Shown here piece by piece: positions 38,572 through 47,987 of a DNA stretch of 64,000 nucleotides (within the stretch, counting starts at the first letter, position 1; each line of letters starts with the position of its first letter). The translations under genes were made by a program, and so were the position numbers. This DNA comes from Bacillus tuaregi (GTDB lineage: Bacteria; Bacillota; Bacilli; Bacillales; Cytobacillaceae), in assembly GCF_900104575.1 (NCBI RefSeq), contig NZ_LT629731.1, positions 2,987,805 to 3,051,804 on the forward strand, read 5' to 3'. Under the pieces are notes generated by a model. It did no database searches, was not told where the DNA came from, and worked only from the letters and a program-made list of their open reading frames with translations.

Positions 38572-39018
38572 CTAGTTAATCCATTCATTGATTAATTTCT
38601 TATATTCAACAAGTTCAGTTTCATTAAAGAAAATACCAATTTCACGAACAGCACTTTCTGGTGAATCAGAGCCGTGAATAACGTTTTTCCCAACCGTCAC
38701 ACCGAAATCCCCACGGATAGTTCCAGGTGCCGCATCCTTCGGGTTTGTTGAACCCATCATTTGACGCGCAGTTGTAATAACATTTTCACCTTCCCATACC
38801 ATAGCAAATACAGGACCTGAAGTGATGAAATCAACTAATTCTCCAAAAAATGGACGTTCTTTATGCTCACCATAATGCTCCTCGGCTAATTGTTGTGAGA
38901 TACTCATAAGCTTACCACCAACAAGCTGAAAGCCTTTCTTTTCAAAACGAGAAACAATTTCGCCAATTAGATTACGTTGTACACCATCAGGTTTTACCAT
39001 TAAAAATGTTCTTTCCAT
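38572..39018 (-). CDS. ndk: Nucleoside diphosphate kinase
   Basis: 148 residues from the ATG at 39018, with AGGGG upstream; the longer frame is not supported. It transfers the terminal phosphate between nucleotides through phospho-H115 in [14 protein letters not shown]9 (MVKPDGVQR), the RPFF loop and R102-like residue in GTIRGDFG are present, so the enzyme should be active. It follows hepT by 108 bases and has its own terminator. Confidence 0.97.
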   Translation of the reverse strand: MERTFLMVKPDGVQRNLIGEIVSRFEKKGFQLVGGKLMSISQQLAEEHYGEHKERPFFGELVDFITSGPVFAMVWEGENVITTARQMMGSTNPKDAAPGTIRGDFGVTVGKNVIHGSDSPESAVREIGIFFNETELVEYKKLINEWIN

Positions 39019-39126
39019 GAACTCAGCCCCTATTACAGTATGTATAGTAGATATCCTTTCGAGAAATATTCTCAAAGAGGACAACCCATGGAAATAATAT
39101 CATTTTTTTGAAAAATTCGCAACTTC

Positions 39127-40089
39127 TTAATATTTTCGCTTTCCGATGTACTTTGCAATACTTCTGAGAGCTGTTTTCGCTTGATTTTGTGGGAGCTCTT
39201 CTACCAACGCCAATGCCTTTTCAAGATATTGATTACTCACCTTTCTGGCTCTATCGATTGCATTAGAACGAATAATCATTTTTATAATATAATCCATATC
39301 TTTTCGTGACATATTTTCATGAACCTTTATGATTTCTTTGCGAATGGAAAGATCCTCCATAGCAAATAATACAGGAAGTGTTATATTTCCTTGCAGCAAA
39401 TCACTTCCTGACGGTTTTCCTAATTCCTTTTCCGTCGCTGTGAAATCAAGGATATCGTCGATGATTTGATAAGACATTCCGACATAATAGCCAAACCTTG
39501 TCAACTTCCTTTGTAGATTTTGATCTGCATTAGAGCATATGGCACCAAGCTCACAGCTCGTTGAAATAAGGAGGGCCGTCTTCCGCTTTATTCTTCGCAG
39601 ATAATCCTTCAGATTCTGGTCAAAACGATACTTATCCTTAATTTGTTCAATTTCCCCAATAACCAATTCTACCATTGTATCGGCTAAAATTTTGTGTGCC
39701 TCAGGCTTATCAATTTCCGTCATAAGCTCGAGTGAGCGAGCAAATATATAATCACCAGTATACATAGCGATTCGATTATCCCATTTTGCCTTAACTGTCA
39801 GCTTTCCTCTACGAATTTCAGCATCATCAATGACATCATCATGAATTAAGGAAGCAGCATGGATTAACTCAAGTGCCACAGCTACTTTCTTTATAATATG
39901 TACGTCATACGAACCGAACTTGGCTGCAAGTAAAACAAAGAGGGGACGAATCCGTTTTCCCCCAGCTTGTAATAAATGTAAAGAAGCTTCTTGAAGCAAT
40001 GCTGAATCTGCGTAGACAGCCTCCTCCAATGCTTCCTCAACGATATCAAAGTCAGAATTTAAAAATGAATACATCATTTTAAATTTCAT
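39127..40089 (-). CDS. hepT: Heptaprenyl diphosphate synthase component II
   Basis: 320 residues from the ATG at 40089, with AAGGTGG upstream; a TTG 15 codons earlier has no ribosome site. It is the catalytic chain that extends FPP to the C35 side chain of menaquinone-7. Both Asp-rich motifs are intact: HDDVIDDAEIRRG near residue 80 and QIIDDILDF near 205. It works only with HepS (40917-41726). The cluster hepS-menG-hepT couples side-chain synthesis to the last quinone methylation. Confidence 0.95.
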   Translation of the reverse strand: MKFKMMYSFLNSDFDIVEEALEEAVYADSALLQEASLHLLQAGGKRIRPLFVLLAAKFGSYDVHIIKKVAVALELIHAASLIHDDVIDDAEIRRGKLTVKAKWDNRIAMYTGDYIFARSLELMTEIDKPEAHKILADTMVELVIGEIEQIKDKYRFDQNLKDYLRRIKRKTALLISTSCELGAICSNADQNLQRKLTRFGYYVGMSYQIIDDILDFTATEKELGKPSGSDLLQGNITLPVLFAMEDLSIRKEIIKVHENMSRKDMDYIIKMIIRSNAIDRARKVSNQYLEKALALVEELPQNQAKTALRSIAKYIGKRKY

Positions 40090-40206
40090 ATCCGTATCCA
40101 CCTTGCTGTAACCCTGTCTGCTAGCATGAAGCAAAAGGAGTTGCTTTCTTCAATCATAATCAAAACAAGCAATTTACCGAATGCTACATTTAACAAACAG
40201 AAATAT

Positions 40207-40911
40207 CTATTTATTTTGTTTTTTTCCAATATGGACAGCTGCCACTCCGCCAGCATACGGCTTAAACGTTACATCAACTAGTCCGGCTTTTCTAAACATA
40301 TTAGCTAGCTCTTTCATACCTGGAAAACTTCGTGCCGACTCTTGAAGCCAGGAATATTCTTGATAGCTTTTGGCAAATAGCTTTCCAAAAAGAGGCATAA
40401 TAAAACGAAAGTAAAAATAATATAATTGCTTAAAACCAATTAATGTCGGCTGCGATGTCTCCAAGCACACAACCATCCCTCCAGGTTTGACAACCCGATG
40501 CATTTCTTTTAACACAGTCATAACATCTGGCACATTTCTAAGTCCGAAGCCAATTGTCACATAATCAAAGGAATTATCAGGAAATGGCAGTTCCATCGCA
40601 TTCCCGTGTATAAGTTTCACTTGCTGTAAATGGCGTACCTTTTCCTCTCCTACATTAAGCATATTCTGACTAAAGTCCAGACCCATTACTTCACCATTAG
40701 GGCCTACAGCGTTAGCAAGTGCGATTGTCCAATCTGCTGTTCCACAACAAACATCAAGCGCTTTCGAGTCTTTTTGCACATTCATCATTCTCATGGTGTC
40801 CGAACGCCATTTTACATGTTGTTTAAAGCTGATTACCGAGTTCATTTTATCATATTGGTTTGAAATCTTCTCGAAAACGTTATGGACCTTTTGTTCTTTT
40901 GTTTGTTGCAT
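40207..40911 (-). CDS. menG: Demethylmenaquinone methyltransferase
   Basis: 234 residues of the UbiE/MenG family. It methylates demethylmenaquinone to menaquinone. SAM-binding motifs: [16 protein letters not shown] (motif I, near 49-64), GLDFSQNML, and the family signatures [10 protein letters not shown] near the N-terminus and [23 protein letters not shown] precedes the ATG. It sits between hepS (5-base gap) and hepT, so the three are one transcript. Its product is the electron donor for the qcr complex. Confidence 0.95.
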   Translation of the reverse strand: MQQTKEQKVHNVFEKISNQYDKMNSVISFKQHVKWRSDTMRMMNVQKDSKALDVCCGTADWTIALANAVGPNGEVMGLDFSQNMLNVGEEKVRHLQQVKLIHGNAMELPFPDNSFDYVTIGFGLRNVPDVMTVLKEMHRVVKPGGMVVCLETSQPTLIGFKQLYYFYFRFIMPLFGKLFAKSYQEYSWLQESARSFPGMKELANMFRKAGLVDVTFKPYAGGVAAVHIGKKQNK

Positions 40912-40916
40912 AGCAT

Positions 40917-41726
40917 TTACCCTTCTTCCACAAATGATTTTTCTCTTGGAGAATAATCCTTGATCATATTCATCATTCGTTCCTCATATAAAGTATTGAA
41001 AGGCTGAATTTTATTCATTCCCTTTGTCATCAATTGCATTGAATATTCAATATAGCTGTCATAAATTTGCAATACCTCTTGGGGCTGTTCAACTGCTTTT
41101 TGCTTTTGGTTTTTCATAAACAAACGATCTAATGCCGCGAACACGACTGAATCACCTGTTTTTTCCTGGCGTTGTTTTTCTAGAAGCAGTCTTTTGACTA
41201 ATAGCCAGTTTGAGGCACTTTCATACCATTCAGCAACCCCAAAATAATTGATTAATTTATCTATTAATGAAAACTCAATCATCTTGACACTACTCATGAT
41301 TGTATGAAAATCATCCTGATCTTTATGGTAAATGAATACCTTATGTTCGTTAATATTTTTTACACCTTCTGATAAGGCCTTAATTACCTGTACATTCTCT
41401 ATGCTAGCTAAAAACTTATAGTACAGACCGCTATAATAATCACCAGCCAGTACGGTTAACTGTCTAATTTTCATGTTTGTTTCATCCACAAGGGTATTCG
41501 TGACTTGATCATGTGTATCTAAAGCCACCTGCATCAGCATGATTGCTAAAACATATATGTCTTTTTCATGCGGGGAAAGTTCGAGTTGGTCGACGATTGA
41601 AATAAGAATCAGAAGCTTATCCTCATCAATCTCTGGTGGAATAATATATTCACGTAAATAAGGATGGATAACATATTTTTCTATCCTTTCCTTTGTATAA
41701 GTTAATTTATCTACAATTTCACGCAA
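40917..41726 (-). CDS. hepS: Heptaprenyl diphosphate synthase component I
   Basis: 269 residues if started at the TTG at 41726 (M-R-E-I-V), which has AAGGGTGA 6 bases upstream; a GTG three codons earlier is also possible. All-helical, without the DDxxD motifs of the catalytic chain, as usual for HepS, which sets product length as a partner of HepT. HPYL near residue 25 and the [11 protein letters not shown] segment match the family. A promoter with an extended -10 lies about 110 bases upstream. Confidence 0.9.
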   Translation of the reverse strand: MREIVDKLTYTKERIEKYVIHPYLREYIIPPEIDEDKLLILISIVDQLELSPHEKDIYVLAIMLMQVALDTHDQVTNTLVDETNMKIRQLTVLAGDYYSGLYYKFLASIENVQVIKALSEGVKNINEHKVFIYHKDQDDFHTIMSSVKMIEFSLIDKLINYFGVAEWYESASNWLLVKRLLLEKQRQEKTGDSVVFAALDRLFMKNQKQKAVEQPQEVLQIYDSYIEYSMQLMTKGMNKIQPFNTLYEERMMNMIKDYSPREKSFVEEG

Positions 41727-41838
41727 TCCAATCACCCTTATTTCCCCAACTTATCTTCTAGGTTGTCTATCTTTTTTCAATTAGGTCATGTTTATTTTTA
41801 TTCTATTTTTGATTACAAAAAAACAATAAGCAGCCATA

Positions 41839-41847
41839 ATTATAGCA
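41839..41847 (-). promoter_or_regulatory. Extended -10 promoter of hepS-menG-hepT
   Basis: TGCTATAAT on the minus strand is a perfect TGnTATAAT. No good -35 lies 17 bases upstream. Transcription would begin near 41832, about 105 bases before hepS. Confidence 0.6.
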
Positions 41848-41922
41848 TAAATGTAAAGAATTTGGCAGACCAAATAAAATTTATGTCGTAGAATCTGATA
41901 TCTAGTTGCCGCAGGCTCCCAA

Positions 41923-42174
41923 TCATTTCTCCTGCTGACTGTGCCTGCCTTCGCTCTCCACATCACCATAGGCGGTTTTAATTAACGCTTCACCACGTAC
42001 TTTGATTGCTGAAGTATGCTCGGTAAACTGAGCAATCATCACTTCCCCTTTATCTAATTTTTCAGAATGATGAAATCTAGTATCAGACCCTCTGGTCAAT
42101 CCGATTACATTCACTCCGTCCTGTTTTGCTTTTATAATAACATATTCACTAACTGAAGACTTTTTCACATCCAT
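41923..42174 (-). CDS. mtrB: TRAP, tryptophan RNA-binding attenuation protein
   Basis: 83 residues. The core (about 9-75) is nearly the B. subtilis TRAP sequence: [30 protein letters not shown]-like [36 protein letters not shown] is an 11-mer that binds GAG/UAG repeats when loaded with tryptophan. The RNA-contact residues K and R in this core (EKLDKGE, KVRGE) and the T-binding TRG and HTS loops are kept. The C-terminal tail is about 8 residues longer than usual. AGAGGTG precedes the ATG. Its normal targets, trpEDCFBA, are not in this window. Confidence 0.96.
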   Translation of the reverse strand: MDVKKSSVSEYVIIKAKQDGVNVIGLTRGSDTRFHHSEKLDKGEVMIAQFTEHTSAIKVRGEALIKTAYGDVESEGRHSQQEK

Positions 42175-42257
42175 CTGTTTACACCTCTCCGAAATAGTAT
42201 CTATACGTTTAAACTATTCTAAACCCTATTATTTATACAAACCACATACTCTTTTAC

Positions 42258-42824
42258 TTAGTCTTTTATGAGAGATAATACTTCCGCTCTTGATGCTGCA
42301 TCGTTTAAGAATGTACCACGAACGGCAGAAGTAACCGTTTTGGAGCCTGGCTTTTTTACACCGCGCATTGTCATACACATATGCTCTGCTTCAATTACGA
42401 CCATAACACCATATGGCTCTAATGTTTCATATATGCTGTCAGCTATTGTAGACGTAATTCTTTCCTGGAGCTGCGGTCTTTTAGCAACAGCTTCAACGGC
42501 CCTAGCGAGCTTGCTTAGACCGGTAACCTTTCCATTTCGTGGTATGTAAGCAACATGAGCTTTTCCAAAGAAGGGAACCAGATGGTGTTCACACATAGAA
42601 TAAAAAGGAATATCCTTTACTAACACAAGTTCCTCATGGTCCTCCCCAAATATCGTTTCAAAATGTTCCTTAGGGTCCTGTCCCAGCCCGTTAAATACTT
42701 CTTCATACATCTTAGCGACTCTTTTTGGTGTATCAAGCAAGCCTTCACGATTTGGATCCTCACCGATGGCTTCAAGTATTAAACGTACCGCTTCTTCGAT
42801 TTGGGTACGGTTCACATTTGACAT
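42258..42824 (-). CDS. folE: GTP cyclohydrolase I
   Basis: 188 residues (MtrA in B. subtilis). It opens the GTP imidazole ring to make dihydroneopterin triphosphate for folate. Zinc ligands are visible in [20 protein letters not shown] and in [16 protein letters not shown]; the catalytic His lies in the first segment. AGGAGG lies 9 bases before the ATG. It is followed by mtrB after 83 bases, the classic mtrAB pair. Confidence 0.96.
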   Translation of the reverse strand: MSNVNRTQIEEAVRLILEAIGEDPNREGLLDTPKRVAKMYEEVFNGLGQDPKEHFETIFGEDHEELVLVKDIPFYSMCEHHLVPFFGKAHVAYIPRNGKVTGLSKLARAVEAVAKRPQLQERITSTIADSIYETLEPYGVMVVIEAEHMCMTMRGVKKPGSKTVTSAVRGTFLNDAASRAEVLSLIKD

Positions 42825-42935
42825 TTCTATATCCTCCTAAATTCTAACTAAATAACGTACGGGTGCACTAGTAGATACACTTCTTGATAAAAAAACGTTT
42901 ACACTATTGCATAACCGGTACGCAGTCTTTTACTT

Positions 42936-42963
42936 TTTATATTAGCATATTTATATTAGCATA
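42936..42963. repeat. Perfect 14-base tandem duplication upstream of folE
   Basis: TTTATATTAGCATA occurs twice without a gap (42936-42949 and 42950-42963). On the minus strand each unit contains TATGCTAATAT, an extended -10-like element, about 110-140 bases before folE. It may provide twin promoter -10 regions. Confidence 0.75.
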
Positions 42964-43075
42964 CCTATTCATTTAATATTAGGGAAAAAATTAGGGGAAA
43001 GGAGGAACAGCCTCCGTATCCATTAAGCTAGAATGAATGGAGTATCAAGGATAAAAAGAAAGCTCATTTCAAAAT

Positions 43076-43104
43076 AAAGAACCGCGATTATCTCGCGGTT
43101 CTTT
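43076..43104 (-). terminator. Terminator of the HU gene
   Basis: A perfect 12-bp stem, AAAGAACCGCGA (43076-43087) with TCGCGGTTCTTT (43093-43104), 18 bases after the HU stop. Confidence 0.88.
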
Positions 43105-43121
43105 ATAAGCACTTTATGTAA

Positions 43122-43394
43122 TTATTTCACTGCATCCTTAAGCGCTTTACCTGGTTTAAATGCAGGGACTTTACTTGCAGCAATTTCGATTTCATCACCT
43201 GTTTGAGGGTTACGTCCTTTACGTGCAGCACGCTCACGCACCTCGAAGTTTCCAAAACCAATTAGTTGTACTTTATCTCCATCTTTTAATGCATTTAAGA
43301 TAGAATCAAAAACGGCATCAACTGCTTTAGTAGCATCTTTTTTTGAAAGCTCGCTTGCTTCAGCAACTGCGTTAATAAGTTCTGTTTTGTTCAT
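43122..43394 (-). CDS. hbs: DNA-binding protein HU
   Basis: 90 residues from the ATG at 43394, with AGGAGGTGA upstream; an in-frame start three codons earlier overlaps the ribosome site. The N-terminal helices ([14 protein letters not shown]) and the beta-arm with the signature [24 protein letters not shown] (46-69) are those of HBsu, the essential nucleoid protein that bends DNA. It lies between spoIVA and folE as in B. subtilis. No cysteine is present. Confidence 0.97.
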   Translation of the reverse strand: MNKTELINAVAEASELSKKDATKAVDAVFDSILNALKDGDKVQLIGFGNFEVRERAARKGRNPQTGDEIEIAASKVPAFKPGKALKDAVK

Positions 43395-43909
43395 GCCAGT
43401 CACCTCCTCCCAAGATAACCTAACTTTCTAAATTGTTTCTTACATACATTTGTAAACAAAAAATGCCCATTCTATACGTTGTTGCTCATTTTTAACTTCA
43501 TTCAACAAAAGTCCTCCAATCCAATATAGAGGGAAGATGAATGAAGTTAAGCCTCCGGCGGATGTCCAATTATCGAACTTGATAAAAATCCGACGCAAAT
43601 TCGCCGAGCGAATTTGATTAACAAGCATAATCTTAAATCAACGAATAGAATATTTCAACTGTTTTTTAGCAAAAAACCTTTATTTACAAGGGATTAGCAT
43701 GAATAATAGTAATTCTGATAAAAGGTTATCATAATCATATAATGTTAGCAAGAAAAATTCTTATCATGCTCATATACTTTATATTTTATGACAAAACTTC
43801 GAAAAAACAGCATGAATAATGGCTATTTTCTAACCATTATTGCCATAAAATGAGTCTTACAAACCTGTTTCCTATTGCCAACAAAAAAAAGAACCCTCAA
43901 TCGAGAGTT
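43395..43909. other. Intergenic region between HU and spoIVA
   Basis: A 515-base stretch, AT-rich. It holds repeat copy B (43549-43616) and the spoIVA terminator at the far end; the HU promoter must lie here but I could not fix one pair of boxes with confidence. An open frame on the minus strand (43440-43628) consists mostly of the repeat and has no ribosome site. Confidence 0.5.
43549..43616 (-). repeat. Dispersed repeat, copy B (upstream of HU)
   Basis: Read on the minus strand: CAAATTCGC-TCG-GCGAATTTG, CGTC, GGATT, a short variable part with TCGATAA, then GACATCCGCCGGAGGCTT. It is the same order of modules as at 8391-8478, 20 bases shorter in the middle. The inverted repeat has a compensatory change (9-bp stem here, 8-bp there). 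Confidence 0.7.
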
Positions 43910-43911
43910 CT
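43887..43911 (-). terminator. Terminator of spoIVA
   Basis: On the minus strand AGAACTCTC-GATT-GAGGGTTCT (43911 to 43890) is followed by seven or eight T. The stem begins inside the spoIVA stop codon. Confidence 0.85.
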
Positions 43912-45388
43912 ACAGGATAATCGCAATTAATCCGCCAGATCCTTCGTTAATAATTCTTTCGAGGGTTTCCTTTAACTTATAGCGGGCATTTTCTGGCATT
44001 AAGGATAGTTTCGCTTGAATGCCCTCTCGGACAATGGAGCTCAAGCTTCTACCAAATATATCTGAACTCCAAATCGATAATGGATCATCTTCAAAATCTT
44101 GCATTAAGTATCGGACTAGCTCCTCACTTTGCTTTTCCGTCCCAATAATTGGTGCAAATTCACTTTCTACATCTACTTTAATCATATGAATAGACGGTGC
44201 AACCGCTTTTAATCGGACACCAAAGCGGGATCCCTGTCGAATGATTTCCGGTTCATCGAGACTCATATCGGCTAATGATGGAGCAGCAATCCCATAGCCA
44301 GTTTGTTTCACCATTTTCAATGCATCTGCGACAACGTCATACTCCGCCTTCGCATGGGCAAAATCCTGCATCAGTTCAAGCAAGTGATCCTTGCCGCGAA
44401 TCTCGACACCGACAATTTCTTTTAGAATATCATCATATAAATCATCCGGTGCATAAAGGTCAATTTCGGCAATCCCCTGACCCATTTCGATTCCGGCTAA
44501 ACTCGCCCGGTCGATAAATTCAAAATCACTAAAGTGATGAACGACCCGATCCACATCGCGCAGGCGTTTAATATCCTTTACCGTTTCCTTCACGGCTTCC
44601 TGATAGCTTTCACGCAACCAATGATTTTCACGTAATACCATCACCCAGCTCGGAAGATTTACGTTTACTTCAAGGACTGGGAATTCGTATAAAGCCTCTC
44701 TCATGACATTTAATACATCTGATTCCCGCATTCCCTCTACACTCATAGCCAAGACTGGTATATCATATTTCTCTGATAGTTCCTCACGAAGGGCTTCCGT
44801 GTTTGGATGCTGCGGCTGGACGCTGTTGATAATCATAATAAATGGTTTACCAACCTCTTTCAGCTCATTTATCACTCGCTCTTCCGCTTCTATATAGTTA
44901 CTGCGTGGAATTTCACCGATGGTTCCGTCTGTTGTAATCACTACTCCAATTGTTGAATGCTCCTGAATGACCTTTCTTGTGCCAATTTCGGCTGCTTCAT
45001 GGAATGGAATCGGTTCCTCGTACCATGGTGTTGTAATCATACGGGGACCATTTTCATCTTCGTAACCTTTAGCACCTGGTACTGTATAGCCGACACAGTC
45101 AACTAAACGAATATTGACATCCAACCCTTCCCCAACATGAACGTTGGCGGCCTGGTTTGGAACAAACTTCGGCTCGGTTGTCATAATAGTTTTTCCTGCT
45201 GCACTTTGAGGTAACTCATCTTGGGTACGAGCGCGTTCGGCTTCATTATTCATGCTTGGCAATACGACCAATTCCATAAACTTTTTAATAAAAGTGGATT
45301 TTCCTGTACGAACAGCGCCTACCACTCCAAAATATATATCACCGCCCGTTCTCTCGGCAATATCTTTAAAAATATCAACCTTTTCCAA
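43910..45388 (-). CDS. spoIVA: Spore coat assembly ATPase SpoIVA
   Basis: 492 residues, full length for this highly conserved protein. SpoIVA polymerises on the mother-cell face of the forespore membrane using ATP and forms the coat basement layer. The Walker A is GAVRTGKST (24-32) in the N-terminal GTPase-like domain, with the Walker B-like RLVDCVGYTVPGAKGYEDENGPRMITTPW segment. The C-terminus ends GSGGLIAIIL, which anchors to SpoVM. The start is a TTG with GGGAGGGGA upstream. Expression is expected from sigma-E. Confidence 0.97.
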   Translation of the reverse strand: MEKVDIFKDIAERTGGDIYFGVVGAVRTGKSTFIKKFMELVVLPSMNNEAERARTQDELPQSAAGKTIMTTEPKFVPNQAANVHVGEGLDVNIRLVDCVGYTVPGAKGYEDENGPRMITTPWYEEPIPFHEAAEIGTRKVIQEHSTIGVVITTDGTIGEIPRSNYIEAEERVINELKEVGKPFIMIINSVQPQHPNTEALREELSEKYDIPVLAMSVEGMRESDVLNVMREALYEFPVLEVNVNLPSWVMVLRENHWLRESYQEAVKETVKDIKRLRDVDRVVHHFSDFEFIDRASLAGIEMGQGIAEIDLYAPDDLYDDILKEIVGVEIRGKDHLLELMQDFAHAKAEYDVVADALKMVKQTGYGIAAPSLADMSLDEPEIIRQGSRFGVRLKAVAPSIHMIKVDVESEFAPIIGTEKQSEELVRYLMQDFEDDPLSIWSSDIFGRSLSSIVREGIQAKLSLMPENARYKLKETLERIINEGSGGLIAIIL

Positions 45389-45443
45389 GTGATCCCCTCC
45401 CGAATCCCTGCGTTAGTGGATAGTTATTATCCTGTTATTTATT

Positions 45444-45490
45444 TTATGACAGTATATATTTATGATGTTGTCCTACATCGTTATGACAGT
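45444..45490 (-). promoter_or_regulatory. Repeated ACTGTCATAA boxes before spoIVA, possible sigma-E promoters
   Basis: ACTGTCATAA occurs twice on the minus strand, 37 bases apart (45481-45490 and 45444-45453). GTCATAA resembles a sigma-E -35; about 13 bases after the first copy is CATCATAA, a partial -10 match, and after the second a weaker ATAATAAC. Two tandem sigma-E promoters are known for B. subtilis spoIVA. The rest of the 45389-45704 gap shows only the yphF terminator. Confidence 0.35.
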
Positions 45491-45660
45491 TTTATATTTT
45501 TTAACCCCCTTGTGATATAAATTTACTAGTTTTACTATCTTCTTATGGACTCATTCCTCTTAGTAGAAGAAGTTTTTGCTTTTACAAAGCAGAAAAGGAA
45601 ACGATGTTATCTGGAATGTTTAGTATGGTTTTAATGGTGAATGGCATATGAGGGAATAAA

Positions 45661-45700
45661 AATACCCTTCTCCTACAATATATTTTGTAAAAGAAGGGTT
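45661..45700 (-). terminator. Terminator of yphF
   Basis: On the minus strand ACCCTTCT ... AGAAGGGT with an inner TACAA/TTGTA pairing (45665-45699) and then ATTTTTATT. Confidence 0.8.
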
Positions 45701-45704
45701 ATGA

Positions 45705-46418
45705 CTAATTCGTTAATAAAAAGATAGGCTCTTTCGTGTCACTATCTATAGTATAGGGTAAAGAATAGGCTGGAACAAATACCGAATCATTTAATAAAAT
45801 ATTTCGAATATCTTCACCAGGCTCGTAATGCAATTCTTCCTTTTCAAGAGCCGCTACGATATCTGCTCGATAATCAACAAAAATCTCTGCCTCGCCATTA
45901 ATGACAAACGGTAGCATTTGTTTTGTATAAGGACTTTCGACAAAAAGTTCTTCCTCGTATCCTAGCTTCTCATAATCAAGTGTGTATATCCCCTCTGCCA
46001 GTTTTTCTTTATATGGCGGATAGCCCTGGACTTTAATACGCAGCTTCAATTCACTAATCATTTCAGAAAGTCTAAGATCAAATAATTTCACCGTAGGATT
46101 TGTTTCTGCATCAACAATAACGTATTGAAAGACACCACCGCTTTCAAAGGCATTGCCCGGAGGCTCGTGGATATACTTTGGAGAAATTTTATTAAAATCA
46201 ATTAAATATTTTTGATACACCGGGGTATTCTCCTCCGAATTTTTTATCGGTAATATCCCCCCATTATCTTCCTTGAATTGCATGACAGCAGCTTGTACAG
46301 ATTCGACTTGGTCCTGATAAGGTATTTGATTTTGAACCAGCTTTTCATCTGGATACATACATCCAGACAACATCACTAGCAAGGAACTCCATAATAGAAT
46401 CAGCAGTTTTTTATTCAT
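45705..46418 (-). CDS. yphF: Lipoprotein YphF
   Basis: 237 residues. The N-terminus is a lipoprotein signal ending in LSGC with the lipidated Cys at C20, so the protein is anchored on the outer membrane face. The rest is soluble, acidic, with no known catalytic motif. The position between yphE and spoIVA, and the size, match B. subtilis YphF, which has no established function. AAGGGTTGA precedes the ATG. It follows yphE by 27 bases and is likely cotranscribed with it. Confidence 0.82.
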   Translation of the reverse strand: MNKKLLILLWSSLLVMLSGCMYPDEKLVQNQIPYQDQVESVQAAVMQFKEDNGGILPIKNSEENTPVYQKYLIDFNKISPKYIHEPPGNAFESGGVFQYVIVDAETNPTVKLFDLRLSEMISELKLRIKVQGYPPYKEKLAEGIYTLDYEKLGYEEELFVESPYTKQMLPFVINGEAEIFVDYRADIVAALEKEELHYEPGEDIRNILLNDSVFVPAYSLPYTIDSDTKEPIFLLTN

Positions 46419-46445
46419 TTTATCAACCCTTTAAGTCTATAAACT

Positions 46446-46652
46446 TTAGGCATCCGTCGGCCCACTAAAAACGACTAAAAACATGATAAAGCCAGATAAA
46501 GCTAATAACATATAAGCAAATACGGCAGAAACAGCTTTTAAAACCCCTTGTTTTAATTTATAGCGGCTTAGAAAAATTAAAACAATTGAAATAAACATAA
46601 ACCCCATTGAAGCAAGCGAAATCCACATCTTCATTAACGCAGGTGACATCAT
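46446..46652 (-). CDS. yphE: DUF2768 small membrane protein YphE
   Basis: 68 residues with two membrane segments (about 8-28 and 40-62) joined by a short basic loop (SRYKLKQG). This is the DUF2768/YphE family of Bacilli, unknown in function. Two adjacent ATGs follow AAGGAG (46652 and 46649); the first is used here. It leads the yphE-yphF pair, separated from gpsA by a strong terminator. Confidence 0.78.
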   Translation of the reverse strand: MMSPALMKMWISLASMGFMFISIVLIFLSRYKLKQGVLKAVSAVFAYMLLALSGFIMFLVVFSGPTDA

Positions 46653-46743
46653 ATCCACTCCTTTATTCGAGAAGTATTATATCACAAGAAAGAATTATTT
46701 TTATATATTTTTAGTTTTTTCTGTTATTTTCATAGAATAAATT

Positions 46744-46789
46744 AAAAAAAGACCGGTATAAAGAATTGGGGCAAATTCTTTATACCGGT
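46744..46789 (-). terminator. Terminator of gpsA
   Basis: A 16-bp perfect stem, ACCGGTATAAAGAATT (46752-46767) with AATTCTTTATACCGGT (46774-46789), then a seven-T run on the minus strand. It lies about 117 bases after the gpsA stop. Confidence 0.88.
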
Positions 46790-46906
46790 TCCAAGGCGAC
46801 TAAATGAACCCAAACACGCTTGTTCATTACACTAGGTTGCTTCGTTTGCATTTTATTCCTGCTTTAAATAAAGCGTATCCTCGAATGCCTAAAAAAGATA
46901 AAAATA

Positions 46907-47962
46907 TTATTCATCCTGCGAACGAGCCACAAGAACATTCGTTAAATCTTCCATTTCATGTGTTTTGACTCTCGCCATTAAGCGATCTACGGCATCCTTT
47001 GCATCCACACCGCTAAATAATACATCATAAAGAGCATTTGTAATGGGCATATTCACATTATACTTACGAGCTAACTGCCAAGCTGCTTTTGTTGTGCGAA
47101 CACCCTCTACCACCATTCCCATATTATCCAATACTTCCTGAAGGTTTTTGCCTTTGCCTAACAAATTACCTGCTCTCCAGTTTCGAGAATGAACACTTGT
47201 ACACGTTACAATTAAATCACCAATCCCAGTGAGCCCAGAAAAGGTCAATGGACTAGCCCCCATTTTTGTACCAAGCCGTGAAATTTCAGCAAGTCCACGT
47301 GTCATCAGAGCTGCTTTGGCATTGTCTCCATATCCGAGACCGTCCGAAATCCCTGCTGCTAATGCGATAATATTTTTCAAAGCACCACCGATTTCCACTC
47401 CGACAATATCTGGATTCGTATAGACACGAAAATGCTGATTAATAAATAAATCTTGAATGTGCTCGGCTGCCTCCATGTTTTTAGAAGAGACCGTAACGGT
47501 TGTAGGCTGGCGGACACTTACCTCTTCTGCATGACTAGGTCCTGATAGCACAACAATCTGCTTGACTAAATGTGACGGCATTTCCTCTTCGATCATCTCT
47601 GAAATTCTTAATAATGTATCCGGCTCAATTCCTTTACTTACATGGACAATGGTTAATGGCTCAGTCCTAATCTCCATGATATGTCGAAGGACTTCACGTA
47701 CCGCTTTCGTCGGAACAGCAAGAACCATGATATCGACACCTGACAAAGCCTCTGGCAACTCTGAATATCCAATAATTGAATCCTGTAAAATCACTTCAGG
47801 AAGATATTTTTTATTCGTATGATATGTGTTAATTTCTTCAATTTGCTCAAGCTTATGTCCCCATAACCGTACTTCATGACCATTATCGGCAAGCACCATG
47901 GCTAAAGCCGTTCCCCAGCTGCCAGCTCCAATAACGGCTACTTTTTCATGTTTACGCTGCAT
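46907..47962 (-). CDS. gpsA: NAD(P)H-dependent glycerol-3-phosphate dehydrogenase
   Basis: 351 residues. It reduces dihydroxyacetone phosphate to sn-glycerol 3-phosphate for phospholipids. The dinucleotide loop is [19 protein letters not shown] (10-28). The catalytic Lys is in [13 protein letters not shown] and the substrate loop in SRNWRAG. It follows der by 25 bases, and together with plsC (53793-54374) supplies membrane lipid synthesis. Confidence 0.97.
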   Translation of the reverse strand: MQRKHEKVAVIGAGSWGTALAMVLADNGHEVRLWGHKLEQIEEINTYHTNKKYLPEVILQDSIIGYSELPEALSGVDIMVLAVPTKAVREVLRHIMEIRTEPLTIVHVSKGIEPDTLLRISEMIEEEMPSHLVKQIVVLSGPSHAEEVSVRQPTTVTVSSKNMEAAEHIQDLFINQHFRVYTNPDIVGVEIGGALKNIIALAAGISDGLGYGDNAKAALMTRGLAEISRLGTKMGASPLTFSGLTGIGDLIVTCTSVHSRNWRAGNLLGKGKNLQEVLDNMGMVVEGVRTTKAAWQLARKYNVNMPITNALYDVLFSGVDAKDAVDRLMARVKTHEMEDLTNVLVARSQDE

Positions 47963-47987
47963 ATGCTCACAACCTTCAAATCAGTTT

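Noticed and set aside
41781-41969. Minus-strand frame with a hydrophobic stretch after mtrB
   Set aside because: It begins out of frame inside mtrB, lacks its own ribosome site, and covers the hepS promoter.
43440-43628. Minus-strand open frame of 62 codons upstream of HU
   Set aside because: It spans repeat copy B and has no ribosome site; codon content is unlike the neighbouring genes.
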